Shown: piece by piece, positions 1 through 14,100 of the stretch
Numbering within the stretch: position 1 is the stretch's first letter
Layout of the letters: every line of letters begins with the position of its first letter
Assembly: GCF_002775205.1 (NCBI RefSeq)
Contig: NC_036455.1
Location: forward strand, 472,501 to 536,500
DNA from: Xiphophorus maculatus
Taxonomy: Eukaryota; Chordata; Actinopteri; Cyprinodontiformes; Poeciliidae
Length of the DNA: 64,000 nt
Direction of reading: 5' to 3'
Notes under the pieces: model-generated
The model's database searches: none
What the model was told of the DNA's origin: nothing
The model's input: only the letters and a program-made list of their open reading frames with translations
Translations under genes and position numbers: made by a program

Positions 1-1735
1 TATAGATATATATATATCTATATATATATATATATATATATAGATATATATATAATATTAAATAATAAAAAGAGGACATCTATTAAAAAAAAAAAGATGC
101 AACTGGAAGAAAGACAACAGTTTTTATATAGTTCCATTCAGACCCGCTTTTGGGGGAGAGACGAACATAAAAAGAAAAACTCTTTTCATGAAAAGTAAGT
201 GCATGTCTATGAGGCGCCATAGAGCTTCACTTTATGTGGAACAAAGTGTTTTCTACCTGGCAGACCTTAAAAAAATTAAAAAAAGAAAACACACACACAC
301 AAATTAAACTGTTGACTTTAACAAATACAAAATGGAGTTGTTTTAGACTTAAAACATCACGCGTCATAAATTTCTGCACATTTCTAGCCCCGCCCCATCA
401 CAAACCAACGTTCAAGTGATTAGAAAATATATATATATATATGCTCATTTAGCTTTCAACCTCAGTACCAAACATAAACAAACAGGTAATTGATGTCCAT
501 TTAGGTCCTCAAGATGGCGATCACAAGTACAGTTGGTAGTTTTGCAAAAAAAAAAAAAAAAAAGGTATGTGTGTGCGCGCGTTAAAATTAAAAATAAAAA
601 GCTTCAAAACGATGGCAAAAGCATACCTGATAGTCGCCGTAGCAAAACAGTGTTCTATAGATTAAGCTGATTATATATATGCATAACTGAGTCAGTTTAA
701 GCTTTTATGATTATAAACATCATATATAGCCTGTAGGTCCAGTATTCTGCGACAAGCATTACAGCACCAAACGTTTCATCATTTGGCAAAAATTCAAGCT
801 TTAAGTGAAAGTCAAATGCTTTTGTTTAATAATAATAATAAAGTGTTACTGTGACGCTGTGATTTGTATAAAGCTAGCAATAACAATTCCCCTCTTTTTC
901 TATTTTTTTTTTAAATATTTCCCACCCTATTTAAAACAACAAACCCAATGTTGTCTTTTTTTTTCTTTTTTTAAGTATATTCAGTAGTTTTTGTTTCCTG
1001 CTAAATCTTGGTGTGCGGTCTGTTTGGCACAATATCACAGCCCTTTTTTTTTTTTTCTTTCTTTAAATTAATCATAAATATGGCTGTGATACATTAGAGT
1101 CACAAAACAGATTTTTTGGTTCCAAGATTTTAGCAGGGAAAGAAAATAGGAAAGACAAAAACAAAACAGAAACGAATACAATATTTAGCGCGTCTAAACC
1201 AGCTCTACAGAGCAAATATCACTCTTCCTGTGGACAGTAATGCTCTTCGTCTGTGTGCCTCAAGCAACACACGTTCAGATTGCTCGCGCACACAGAAAAA
1301 AAAAAACAAAAAAAAAACAGAAACAAAATAGCATTTAATAAGACCATAATAAGCTCTTTTCATAAATTAAATAATTAACATTTCTTTGTTTAGATGATTG
1401 GCCTACCTCAACTCAAAAAATAAAAAGAAAATTACAACACCCCACCCAACTTGCACCCCGAAAAACAAACAGGAAATAAAAAATACATCACCAAAAACCT
1501 GATTCATCATATAATTCATCATTAGAATCATTCTCTTATAGGCGCTGGGCCCAGAGTTGGACACATTATAATAATAATAAAATCTGTACATATTGGAGTT
1601 CCCATACTAACAAAACTTTAAAAAAAAAAAAAAAAAAACATCTCTTTGTTGTGTACTTGCACAATTAAGTAACCTCGAGGTTTGATAGCACTTTGGAGTT
1701 GATTGTTTACCAGCTAGGTTTTGTGTACATACATG

Positions 1736-1766
<31 letters not shown>

Positions 1767-1818
1767 TAAACATCAACTTTTTTTTTTCAGATTTGTTTCT
1801 CAAGCTTGTTTATTTTTT
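1..1818 (-). other. zbtb10: Probable 3' UTR of zbtb10, running off the left edge
   Basis: AT-rich sequence downstream of the zbtb10 stop, with no coding signal on either strand. It holds several A/T homopolymers and (AT)n tracts (1-56, about 427-442, 545-563, 1619-1638, 1736-1766). A 3' UTR is inferred because vertebrate ZBTB10 transcripts have long ones; the cleavage site cannot be fixed from sequence alone. Confidence 0.5.
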
Positions 1819-2100
1819 TTAGTCCTCGTCTGGAGCGGCGGCGGTGTTGCCCTCGCCCCAGTTTGATTGGTCGTTGTCGGTGGGCTCCTCCCCCTCCACG
1901 TCCTCCACTTCCTCGCCGTCAAAGTCGTCATCGCGAGGAAACTCCATGCCCTCCAGGCCCTCCTGAGTGGCTTGGTGTGAGTCGGCGCAGTCGGCGCACA
2001 CACCGTAGCGCCGCGAACCGTGACGGATGCCGACGCTGGCTGCAAGCATGAAGATCTTCTTGCAAACCATGCATTTGTATTTTTTGTCTTTCTTGTGCAC
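1819..2100 (-). CDS. zbtb10: zbtb10 coding exon 5 (C-terminal Cys module and stop)
   Basis: The acceptor TTCTCAG joins HSL to [17 protein letters not shown]. The exon then encodes [17 protein letters not shown], giving two CxxC pairs, and an acidic tail ([19 protein letters not shown]) ending at TAA. The tail matches the acidic C-terminus of vertebrate ZBTB10. The sense of this exon is clear; overlapping frames on both strands are shadows. Confidence 0.95.
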   Translation of the reverse strand: MHKKDKKYKCMVCKKIFMLAASVGIRHGSRRYGVCADCADSHQATQEGLEGMEFPRDDDFDGEEVEDVEGEEPTDNDQSNWGEGNTAAAPDED

Positions 2101-5100
2101 CTGAGAATAAAAATTAAACGGGGCAATTTAAAAAAAAAAAAGTAAAAAAAAGTTTATTGGAGTGAAGTTGAGATCTACTTTTTTCATTTTGTGACCATTT
2201 TTAAACGACATAATTATCGGTAAAGCAACATACTGCCCTACTATGAACTGTGTAGCTAGCTTTTATTCGCAGTAAAACAAATTAAAGGACAAAAGATTTG
2301 GATCTTTCCACAATTCATACTGCAGAGTAAAGTATCTACATAGAAATTTTCCATAAATGCAAGCAAAAAATTGGCAGTTGCACAAGGCCTTAGTTAAACA
2401 AATTGCCCAAAAAGTCTTTTGTTCTGCAAAATGTTAAGAGTGATTTTTTTTACCCTTGAAACCTAAAATAAGAAGACACACTGTTCACTGCAGATCTACG
2501 TTTAGTCTGGGATTGTAATCGTTTCTATAAATTTACCCTTCTAAGGAAAAGATAGATGCAAATTTTAGATTATTTTTAAGTAAAATGCAAAATTGCTCGT
2601 TCTTGTGATAGTTCTGGTTTAGTCTTTTACTTGTTTTGCATGTTTTAAAGTCAGTTATACACTCTGTGATAGGTTTGCTGATGATCACATGTGAAAATCA
2701 ACACTTGGAAATTCTGTAAACTTTAAGTTGTAAAACAGAAAAAGTCGCTGTGCTGGTATACATAACATTTCAACTCCTCCAATAATAAAGGGCTCAATTG
2801 GTTTTGATTCGGCCAGCAACACAAGCTTTGCTGGTAATGGATTGGTCTAGAATAAATGGGATAAATGGGAAAGATTAATTATTTAGAGGGATGCATTAAA
2901 AAAATTCTCAAGCTGCTAGAAGCCAATTATGTCAACTGATTTCACAATAATACAATTAGAGTTACTTCCTGGTTTGGCTACTTTGTTGCAGTGTGACCAA
3001 TAACTAAGCTCAAAGCATGCAGCCCCTTCCCATGGAAGAGCAGAACGCTGCAGTGATCCTAATTTTCCCAAACTACCCAAAGCCTTAAGCTTCAGTAAAA
3101 ATGCAAAAGGACCACAGTTGAAAATTGTCATTGTCATCTCCACGGTCATAAAATGTTTGAAGTTGAAACAAAAAGAACACCGGCTTCACATCTTACCATT
3201 TTTACATACTTGGAGAATAAGTAAATGTAAAAGGCAACTCTTGGATTGTTTTAGTGATTTTTTTAAGAAATATGAGTTTTTATTCTGTTAGGAGGTGGAA
3301 TATAAAAACTAAAGTATGGAGTTGGACATGTTTTCCACTTTCTTTATGTATACTTTCAAAAAAATAAGGCAAAATCCATACTGTTCAAGCCTGCATAGGA
3401 ACACAATATGGACCAGTTGCTGGTATGACAAGTAGCTGAACACTGCCCCTCCCGTACCCATTGCTGGTCACTAGCGGTCAATATATTAAAACAAGGTTAC
3501 AGCACTATTCTCTCGCTTGAAAGAAAAACAAATCTGGATGACTGTAAATATTTTGGGGGGAAAAAAACAAAACAAAAAAACATCCACACTACTGTGATTA
3601 GCACCCAAAAGCAAAATGTCATTATTACACTGCAGTAAAAGTGTTTAATAATCTGCTAAATAATTTTAAATAATTAAATATTTTTTTATATTTAAAAACA
3701 TTGTTACTGTAATAATGTCATAATTCAGTAGCTGTATAAAAGGATCTTTGCAGGTTATGTCTTTTTTTTATATTATTGTGTGAATTCCTTTACACTACAA
3801 CGCTGGTCCTTTTATTCAAAGATATATTTTGAAAATCTCATACCAGCCTATGCTTAGACAATAGTGTCTTTTCTTACTAAATTCTGTGGATTATCCAGAT
3901 GAGGCTTTGTTGTTCGTTCAAGATTTAATACCTGGAAACGATAATCTTTGCCCTTTTCTCTTTGGCTTATGAGCACCGATCCGTTTTTGTACCACTTTGT
4001 GAGTGACCCTACCTTACTCCCTGTTTCAACGAAAACTGATAAAGAGTCTAAAAGACTCTGCTTGTGCACTCACTCCCTGTAGGAAAGCTGCCAGACCCAG
4101 AACACAAGGTGGTGTGGAATGAAGTGAGAGAGGCCAGAAATCTGTAGGGCTTGGCAGCGTTCGGGTGATGCGCACTGACCGGTGGTGAAGCGGAGGAGAA
4201 GGGGGGACGGAGTTTAGTGTGCGTGTGTTGGCTCACCAGGGAATGTCTCTTTACGTGCTCGCGGCGGGTGAACAGCTTGCCGCAGATGTCGCAGCTGAAG
4301 GAGCGCACACCTGAGTGGATGATCAGGTGCCTCTTGAGTGTGCGGCGGTGCTTGGCGATGTAGTTACAGTGGGGGCACTTGAGCTTATTGAGGGCTAGGT
4401 GTGAGGCCTCGCCTGAGGAGAGAGAAGCAAAGCAGCAGAGGACAATCAACCAGAGTCACCGTCTGTGAAACTTCAATTTGAGTTATCGAGAAGTTCCTTT
4501 AAACCAATAACGCCGAGAGGCAACAAGACTATTATCATAAAAGCTGCATTTCAATCCGAAGGCCTAATGAGAACAGGGGGTGTGTCAGGAACCAATATCC
4601 TGTTTATCAAATCAGTTGAGAGTAGAGATGCGGTGACCATTACTGCAAAAAACAAACCACAAACTGAAAAGATGCATTAAACATCATTTGCTCCAAGCTA
4701 TGGAAGTCTGATAAACTGCAAAGGCACAAATGAAATCATTAAATGCGTCTGTGATGCTGTTGCTACGTAACCGGTGTGCTACACGGAAAGAGGAAGAGCA
4801 GCCTAGTGCTAATTATGAAGCTCGGTAATTGAACACAATAAAAGACACTGAATTATGCACAACCTAAAGTTACAATTTTTTATTTCTAAATAACACCAAG
4901 TTTCAATAGTTTATTATGTTATATTTATGTTTATCTAATAAAAATAATGTTCTAATTTTGCATGCTTTTTTTGCCGCTGGATTTGCAGAAAATGCTCCAG
5001 TGATAGTCTTCCTGTTAGGGGAGTGGGGCTAACGCGGCAGGGCCCTTTGTTTAGGCCAGAGAGAGCAAAACAGAGGCGTTGTTAAGGTAGCTTGCCAAGG

Positions 5101-8100
5101 GGCGAGGAGGGGGGATGGTTGATGAGAAGCAGGTCACCTGTGTATTCCCCTCGTGTGTGTGGCTGTGGGTTTTAAACAGCTGAAAAGAAGGTAGTGGATG
5201 TACTGCAGTCTGATCATTTAAGCTACATGGAAAGTTGCAACCTCTTCGCTATCTTGGCGCTAAGGAGTGGTCTTGAAAGGTCACATTAATGTTTCTTAAA
5301 TTGTGTTCCTCTGGCTTGCCCTGACTGTACAGTCTGTTCCTCTTTTGTCTGTTTTTATCTTAGACTGAATCTGAACGCTTCGGCCTGACTGTCCCTTTTC
5401 TGGGAACCCCTACTAATGCGACATCCTGTCTTTCTGTATAAAAACTTGCAGCATGTTGGAGTTTTCAAGCATTTTATATTTGAACTCTGAAGTCCCAATT
5501 TCCAAATTGGTAGCTGGAAGAAACGCAAACTGGAATGAGAACTGAACAGAGTGAAATGAAATGTTTGAAGTTTTTCACTAAATGGAAGACTTAAAAATCA
5601 AAAATGGCAGAAGAGAGAGCTGAGTATAGCAACAAACTGTTAATTTGCACTTCTGGAAGTTTGTATCTTGATGAATACTGCATAAAACACCGAAAAATAT
5701 CCTTTTGAACTGTTTTGTCAAGAAAAGATAACAAAAGATAAGTTCTGACTCGCAGCTGGAACACCGGTTAGTTCGGTGTGATGTCATGTCCGGATCCGGT
5801 TCTGGATTCCAATGTGAATGGAAAGCTGGATTAGCCGACAATGCTGGTGCTTTTATAGACCCATCACTTTTCAGAAGACATGCACTGCAACAACTTTTTT
5901 TTTTTTTTTTTTTTTGCTTCACCTGTGCATTGTATGATCATTTTAACACCGTTAGGGAGAAAGAAAAGGCTCACGCTTCACTGTTCCTGTTTGCTCTGCT
6001 GTAACAACCAACAATGCACTTGGGGACATGTTTCCCATGAGAAAACGCCTCATCATTAGTTGGAAAAAAATTCACTTCAGGTGAATCAACTACACTTATA
6101 AAGCCTGGTTTAAAGGATTTATGTTTAAAAGTGTGACTCAAACCTTTTTCAAAAGAAGCACATTAACAAAATCTTTCATTACCTACTAAATTAACTGGCG
6201 GTTTAAACTGTACTCTAGAGAGTGGCATCTTACCATTCTCCCAGGACTCCCCTTGCTGTAAGTCTTGCATGATGCTATACTGGATCTGATTGGCCAGCTC
6301 TGGGAAAAGGGAAGGAGGGGAAAAAGGGGGAGGAGAGAAAGAGAGAGGAGAGGAGGGTGAGAGCCTGTGGGGGATGCACACCTCACGATGTTCTGTGTAC
6401 ACAGCCAACCACCCCCACTCGACACAAAGGAGGCAAACAGACACTCATAGAAGCCTACTGTATGTAAAGCAGAGGTTCCCAAGATGGCAACAAGCTAAGT
6501 AGGTTTCCAGCATGGTGGGGGTTAATTAGAGAATGACAGAGTAGAGCCTTCACACCGGCTCGTCTTACACTCCGCTTTTGTAAGCACCTGTGGATGTGTG
6601 AGTATACCCTTCCTAAAGCATCAGTGCTTAGAGCCCATTAAAGACACACCCCTATGAGTGAGTGTGTGTGTGTGTGTGTGTTCATGCTCCCTGGGTCAAT
6701 ATTTGGAATAGTGAGGACAGCCCTGGTGCATTAGAGTGGATTAGGAAATGAAGGGACTGCCCCTGGCAGCTTTGCACCTCTCTGGGACCGGGGTGGAGGA
6801 GTAGGGGGGGTGAAGTGAGGGAGGTTATTCTGCATGGGTGTGTTCACTTTAGAGGTTGGTGTTCATGCAAATGTCCACCTGCTCTATGTGCCTGTGCAGA
6901 TACAATCATTTAAAACAATCCAACAGTTCTGCTTGGAGCAGACAGAAGAACCTGCTGGCTGTATGTGTTGTAGGAGAGTTCAGCGAGAGCAGCAGCCAGT
7001 GACAGTAAAGTACTTTAAACCTGTAAACCACTTGTAGCTGTGCTTGTTTTTAAACACTACAATGTGACTCTAAACTCACTGCTGTGTGTCATTTTGGGGG
7101 TAAAGTTTCAAAGACGCAGAAGCTAGTTAAAAACACATATGAGAATATCATCTAGATATGCCTCTATGAAGATATAGCGTAATCATTATAGCCAGACTTA
7201 TATTTTCTAGCGCTGTCGTATGTTAATGCATGTGATTAATCCAAAAAGTTTAAGCAATTTTGACCTAAAAGCCTCTTTGCAGCAGACGGTTACCTAGTTC
7301 AAAGCGGCATGTTGCACGGTTTTGTACTGCGCTTACAAATGTGAGTAAAAATATGAGCAAGAAGAGGCAGGCTGGTGCGTTTAGCGGCAAAATTTGCCAC
7401 TGAACACACCAGCCTGACTCGCACCAGAGTTCAAATCCTGTCCTCTGTTCCCTTGCTGTGTGTTTTTCGTCCCTATCTTTCAGATTACTGTCAAAATGAA
7501 AGCCACTAGAGCACAAAATAATTCTTAAAAACAAAAAAAAAAACTCACCATGATGGACGTTTGGTTAAAACCAATGTAGTATGTAGCTTACTTATTGGAA
7601 CAGTAAAGTATCCTTCCACCAAAAAACAACCAGTTGATAGATAACCTTTCTAGATTATGTTTCAAACAAAATGATTTCTTGAGATACCTGAAAACTGAGA
7701 TGTTTAGTTTGAAGCAATAAAACATTCAGCAGCTTTTGAAAATTTTTATGTTTCTCAATGATTAATCACAGCATTAGAGTGATTAATTTGCTTAAATGTT
7801 TTTTTAAATCAATTGACAGGACTGGTATTTTTCCCCATTCTTAAAACGTGAAAGAAACAAACAAAGAAGTGTGGAGAATGCCCTTAGGCGCTGCTGGTGT
7901 TCTGTCTGATGTAACAGGGTTGGTGTTATAACTATAAAAATAGTATTTAAAGCTGCAGAAAGAATGCCATCATTCAGGCCACTATGTTTCCATCCTAAGG
8001 GCCTGGCAGTGCAGAACAAACTGAAGCTAAATGAAAGCCAAAAGCGTGACATCACTGTGGGAAACTGGGACGCCTAATATTGCTGCACAAATATTCACAG

Positions 8101-11100
8101 GTTCGGATGGAAGCACGCATCCGGGCTATGTAGCTTTAGCAATCAGATTCAGTCAACAGTTTTCACCGTCAACAGAAGGGGCAACACATTCAAACAACTT
8201 TATGTATTCTCGGTCATTTAAGACAACATGAGACTTTTCTACAGTGGGAATAAATACATGGGCTCTGTTTGCAATAAAAATCTAGAGAGAGAGAAAGAGA
8301 AGGAGAGGGGAAAATGCTGTCACAAACAAGTAACGTAATCTCTATAAATGGGACAGGACAACTGGGTTGAAAAATAGCATTAAGTGGGTTACAAATACTC
8401 CACATGCATGTTGAGTACTACTGAGCCTTCAAGTCTTTTTATCACCAATGTATGGGTCTAGACAGAAGGTTACTTACCCTTTGCATGATGGGAAAGTGAG
8501 AAAAACAAATATTACCACACGCTACATTGCTGTGAGCTAACCGTCACAGCAAATATACTATACGCTTCAATGCCTTTGATCGAGCTCAACAAAATGTGTG
8601 GGTGTTTTTACACGCCGAGTAGGGTCACACTGATCTTGTTTAAAGAAACATGACAGTGTGGCTGCCAAAAAGACCCCTGGGACCACTTATAGATAAATGT
8701 AAATGAATAGTTCAGTACAACAGGGAAATAAGAGTCTTTAACGTTCTGGGAGGGTGAACTCTAACTGGTCAAAAAAAATATAACCTCTCAAGAAGATTGC
8801 TCTGGTTTCGTATTTAATACAAACATCAGTAGATACAATTGCAATATTGCCAAACGCGTTATTTTATTAATTATATCATCACTGCATTCTTTTATGCACT
8901 GTGTGTAGGCTGCAAAGAGTTTTGACTGCCAGAAACTGTCCTCCACTGCGGTAAAGTGTTTTATTATATAATGGAAGACAGTTCATCGTGACATGAAATG
9001 TTTCACTACTGGATAATAACACCACCTAATACAGGGAGAAAGGCACAAAAATGGTTCTTAGAAAGAACTCAAGTCATGACTGAAAAATGTTATATACAGT
9101 ACAAAGCTGGCAAAAATCTAACCACAGAAAAATACATTCATTTTTATTGTTTACAGCTTAATATTTCTCTGCAGATCTTGGTCAATTTGCCCCTTTGCCA
9201 AATCATTTCCCCTTTTTGTTGCCATCTGTTGCAATTTGTCCAATAAAACCATTTATGTAATGGATTTCAAGCACTGAGTAGTAATTTATTTATCAAGGAA
9301 GTTACATATGCTGATAAATTATGCAGCATAATAATCATAACAAAAGCTAAATCTCTCAAACCTGGACTGAATTATTCTACACCAATTAAAGAGAAGTAGT
9401 AGTTCTTTACACAGTTGAGCCCAATAAGTAAAATCAATAAATAAAATTTTAAAAAACAGCTAATTATACTGATCTCTTAGGAATTTTACATCAAATTCTG
9501 TTTCCGCTGACTGAACTTATTATATTTGAGAGATCATGACCTTTGATTAAATTCAAACAACTTACCAACAACCCCCTGTAGTTAGAAATTATTTATCAGC
9601 ATAAAAGACGCTGGACGATTACAAATGATTGGTTCTCTTTGGGTATGAAACAATAACCAGTGTCAGAATAAAAAGCATAGTCCAAACCATGATCAAAAGT
9701 GCTTGTATTTTCAAAATGGGGATGGAAATGCCCAGGGGTCTCACTTATAAACATAGCATGCGCTCAAAATGACGACTGAAACTGGAATGTCACTTTTTTG
9801 ATCTACAAAAAATCCCTCGCACAAACTCTGACCCACACTTATTACTTACGCTTGTTTTCTAGACTGGAAACTATCATAAGAATTCTAAACAGCAAAAATA
9901 GTTAAAGTTATAGTTATAGTTAAAGAGTGTCAATATCAACACATCATAAATACAAATCCTTCTACTCCTCATAAAGGAATTACTCCTGAAAACAACTCCA
10001 GAGGACTTGCTTCAAAAAATCTGAATTATCTCTTTAAAGGAGGAGAACAGACACTCCTCTGATCCTAAAAATAAAACCACTCCAGTAAAGTTTTCTAAAA
10101 TTACCTCTTGGTTCTAACACTAATTGTTTTACAACCCTGCTTTCATATGTTCAAGACTGTGGCAAATAAGTTCTGCAACTTTAAAAACAAAACCACCTTT
10201 TGAAAAAGAAAACGTCTACATCTATAGTTAAGTGTCTTACAGAGTTTAACCTTCCCAGCATGAGGCTATATTTAAACTGAACAAGATCTGAGAAAATTAG
10301 CTAAATGTAAGAGACGTGTTTTTCTTTGATAACCAACCTGTAGCTTTCTTAGGTAAAATGAGCACAGGTGGGTAAATAAAGCGGAGCAACAAAGATGTGT
10401 AGAGAATAGAAAGCAAAGGAGTTGGCAAACTTTACTGGTTTTACTAGACTATTACAACACACTGGACTTCTTCATGCACACGCATAGGAGGAGCTGGAGG
10501 CACTAAGAGCATTCAAGTGCATTTAGGAAGGCCTGGGGGAGCAACAGTTTCCCCTGCTTCCTTCATTATCCTACATCAGGGAGGCCACACTGAAAGCAGT
10601 CCTCCATTTCTGCACAGCCTTTGTGACACACACACACACACACATCTCCTCCGCTTGTCTATACCACTTCACCTAATATATGATATCATTATGGGCTAAA
10701 TGGGACCAGCAAAAGGAGGTAGTTTGAGCCAGGAGATTATCAAAAGCACAGCACTGGATATACATGCAGGGTACAATGGATAGAGCAATGTACAGATTAA
10801 GAGATTTAGGAGGGGAGAAGGAAAAGGTAAACTGACAAAACAATGGGAAAAGAACAATTTTATCATCCAAAAACACCTGAACTTGAAGACAGGGCAGCTG
10901 GAAGACTTGTGAAGATGAAAAAAAAAACCCAGTATTTTCAAGCAAACGTCTACAGACATACAGCGTCTTGCTCTGAAATTTTCCACATTTTGCAGTTTTA
11001 AAACACATTTCAGGATTCTGTCTTATGTGACAGACAAAGTAGTGTATATTTGTGAAGTGGAAAGTAAATGCATGGTTTTTAAATAAATTTTGGGAAAAGT

Positions 11101-14100
11101 GTGTCGTATTGAGCCCGCCAGATTTGCACATGTTTGGATGGAAGATTTTGCCAATTGTTTTATGAAACTTTCCCAAGCTCAGTAAAACTGGACATGTGCT
11201 GAAAGGACTATTCCACAGCATGATGCTGCTACTGCCACCCTTCACCATACTGAAACAAGTATTTCACCTGTAGACTGAAAAAGTTGAATTTCTCATCTAA
11301 CCAGACTACCTTCCTTGAGGTTTGTTGTGCCTCCTCGTGTTTTTTGGAAAACTTTTTTCAACAGTGTCTTTCATGCAGACCAACTTATAGAGGTCCTGTC
11401 AGCAGATTCTCAGACTTGCGGGGATAATTTCTGCTCCCTCTGCCCAGCCTGCTTGTTTACACGGAATGTCATGTCCTGGTAGGTCTCCAGTGGTGCCTTA
11501 CTTTTATTTTCTGATGATCGACTAATAGACGTTCAAAGCTTGGGACACTGATAAATTAAATGCAGGCCACACTTTTCAGATTATCACCAAGAGTTTATAT
11601 TAAAAAAAGTTCAAAACCTTGTAAGATATTTCTACCATTACAGAAATATGCACTACTTTGTGTTGGTTTATCGCAAAAAGTCCCAGCAAAACAACATGTC
11701 CAAATGAACAAATTAGGGGTGGGAATACTTTTGCAAGACACTGCAGTTCTTTCAGGGTGAATACAAGTACTGATTAGCTATGTTTGAGTCAAACTTTTAA
11801 AATTATTCTGCAATGAACGACAATTTATAAGAGAAAAAAAGTTGATATCACATGTTATAAGTTACTTTGAGAGTAGTTTTATATTTCAAATAACTCCAGT
11901 CAGAATAACTTCCATAAGAAAAGTCCTGATATACAATAATGTCCATGAGTAAATATGAGTAAATATAAGTATTTTTTAACAAAAAAGGTAAATGGAAAGT
12001 AGAAACAGTAGATGAGCGAGGAGAGTTAGTGAAGCATATGGCAGATAAACAACTAGCTAATTTGGTAACGTCACTGCTGGACACAGGAACTTGCTTTCTT
12101 ACAAGCCCCTGACCATGTTTGCAGAATCAATCTCAACACATCATTCAAGTAAATAGGAAGCACTCTGTTACGGAGTAGGAGTAGAAATTCCTAACATGAA
12201 CTTTTATGGCTAAACTCCAGCCACTCTAGCTAGAAAACCCCCAAATGCATCAACTGATTATTTATATCTCTACATTCCTGAAACATCTCTGAAATTCTTG
12301 CATCATCTGCAGGCCCAAAAAAAAGATCCACAAAACAATTCAGTTTGAAAAGTTATTACAATTGGTCTCTGTATAAAGTTCTTCTCTGACCTTTCTGTGA
12401 CCCTGTCCATTGTTAATCTTTAGGTACTAGAAGCTTATGTACTAGAGGCTACTTAAACATGCAAAGCACGTTAAACTGAATGCCCTCCCTTCCCTGCTGT
12501 CTCTATCCAGAGCTTCCCATTCACAGATCAACCATAACATTATGACAACAAACAAACTTGTGAAAAACAAACTGTTGTCATCATAGTGGCAGTAGGTTTG
12601 ATGTATTAAACAACAAGTGAGCAACCTGCTGTTGAGGTTCGTGTGTTGAAAGCAGTAAAAAAAAAAAAAAAAAGACTAATTTACGTAAAAATATTAAGCT
12701 ACTGCGATCCCAAGGTAAGAAAACTGGTGAACCAATAACACGGGGAAGAAAGTCAAGGCCCACTGATATGCAATCGGAGCAGTTCCACTTGTTGATAAGA
12801 TTTGTGCCATTTATTGATATGACAAAGAGCAAAACATTTCTAATTTTCAGACTCTTAATCCAACAAGTACAATAACTAAAGTTGTTAAATGGAAAATCAA
12901 GGATGAAGGATGTAATTGAAATATTATTTCAGAAATTTAAGTTTTATGCAATGAACAAAAACTCAAATATTTTGGATTCCCCCCCCCCCCAGATTTAGGC
13001 TTGTAAAATTCTAAAGTATCTGAAAATGGATACAAGATCAACAAAAGAAACTGAAATGATTAATCTAATGTTCTTATTCAAATTGATAAGAGAGTCTGTT
13101 TGGGTTTTTTGGTTTTAGGATAAACAATGTTTAATCCAACAAATCATTAATTAAACAAGTATAATTCATCAAACCCCCACTAAAGAGCTGAAAAAACTGA
13201 TAACAACTTGGAGCCAGGTACCATCCAGAAGCCTGGTTGAGTCATACAGCTCGGTGCTACTTTGACCTATGTGTAATCATATAGTTATGGCTTAACAGTG
13301 TATAATCTTCACATTATAATCGCACTCAGGCTATATCTTAATCGGAGTTGTGAAATGACAATAGTAAACAGGAGAAAATGCTTTCTAGATCTCCAATGTG
13401 TGCCTTACCAGCATTTTCTGAGAGTGAGGAGAAGTCCTCTCTGGGGTAGGAGGCCGACGGTTGGATGAACATCCCTTCATCGAATCCTTCTTCAGGCTCT
13501 GGCTGGAAGTTGTAGACGAATCGCCTTGTGGTGGTCTGCTTTTTCCGCCGCCCACTTCCCGCAGCAGCGTCCGTCGCCTCTCGCTTTATTGCGGCAGGCG
13601 CTGCCGCGGTGCCCCCCGCGACCGGCTCGTTCCAGACGAAGACCTGCGTCTGGCTGCTTGCTGCTCGCATGTCATTGGTCTCTGCTGAGTCAGATGAGGT
13701 TTCATTGTGGTGGGTCCAGTTACCAGACGCCCCTGGGGTCACAAGGGCACAGCCCTCAACCCCGGCCCCCGTCACCTCTATATCACTGGTTTCCTCCTTT
13801 ACCCTGCCATTAACATCGTCTTCTTCAATTGCATCCTTTCCTTGGTTGCCGCTTGCCTTGATTGACAGCTTGGACAGGATACTCGTGGCCCAAAAGTTGC
13901 TTGGTTTCCGATCCAGCCCTCTCTGTCCCTCCTTGGCCACAGTCTGCCTCTTGTTGTAGTCCACCACCACCGAATCAGGAGCCTCTTGTTTAATGCTGAT
14001 ATTCAGAGCGTCCTTTATGAAAGCCCTACACGACTGTACAACCTCCGTCATTTGGAGGTAACTCGCAACAGTCATCACCTCAATGGCATTTTGGCTTGTG

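Larger units (their letters stand above)
6300..13408 (-). other. zbtb10: zbtb10 intron 2 (transposon relics, no exon seen)
   Basis: About 7.1 kb, GT-AG. It contains the two Tc1-like relics listed separately (10959-11746 and about 12525-12800), a possible hAT-like element (about 7204-7800), a (GT)n tract at 6661-6681 and a (CA)n tract at 10628-10648. No additional coding exon found. Confidence 0.8.

Noticed and set aside
10673..11248. 191-residue minus-strand open frame in zbtb10 intron 2
   Set aside because: Its N-terminal part is a remnant of the Tc1-like catalytic region and the rest is antisense of the element and its flank.
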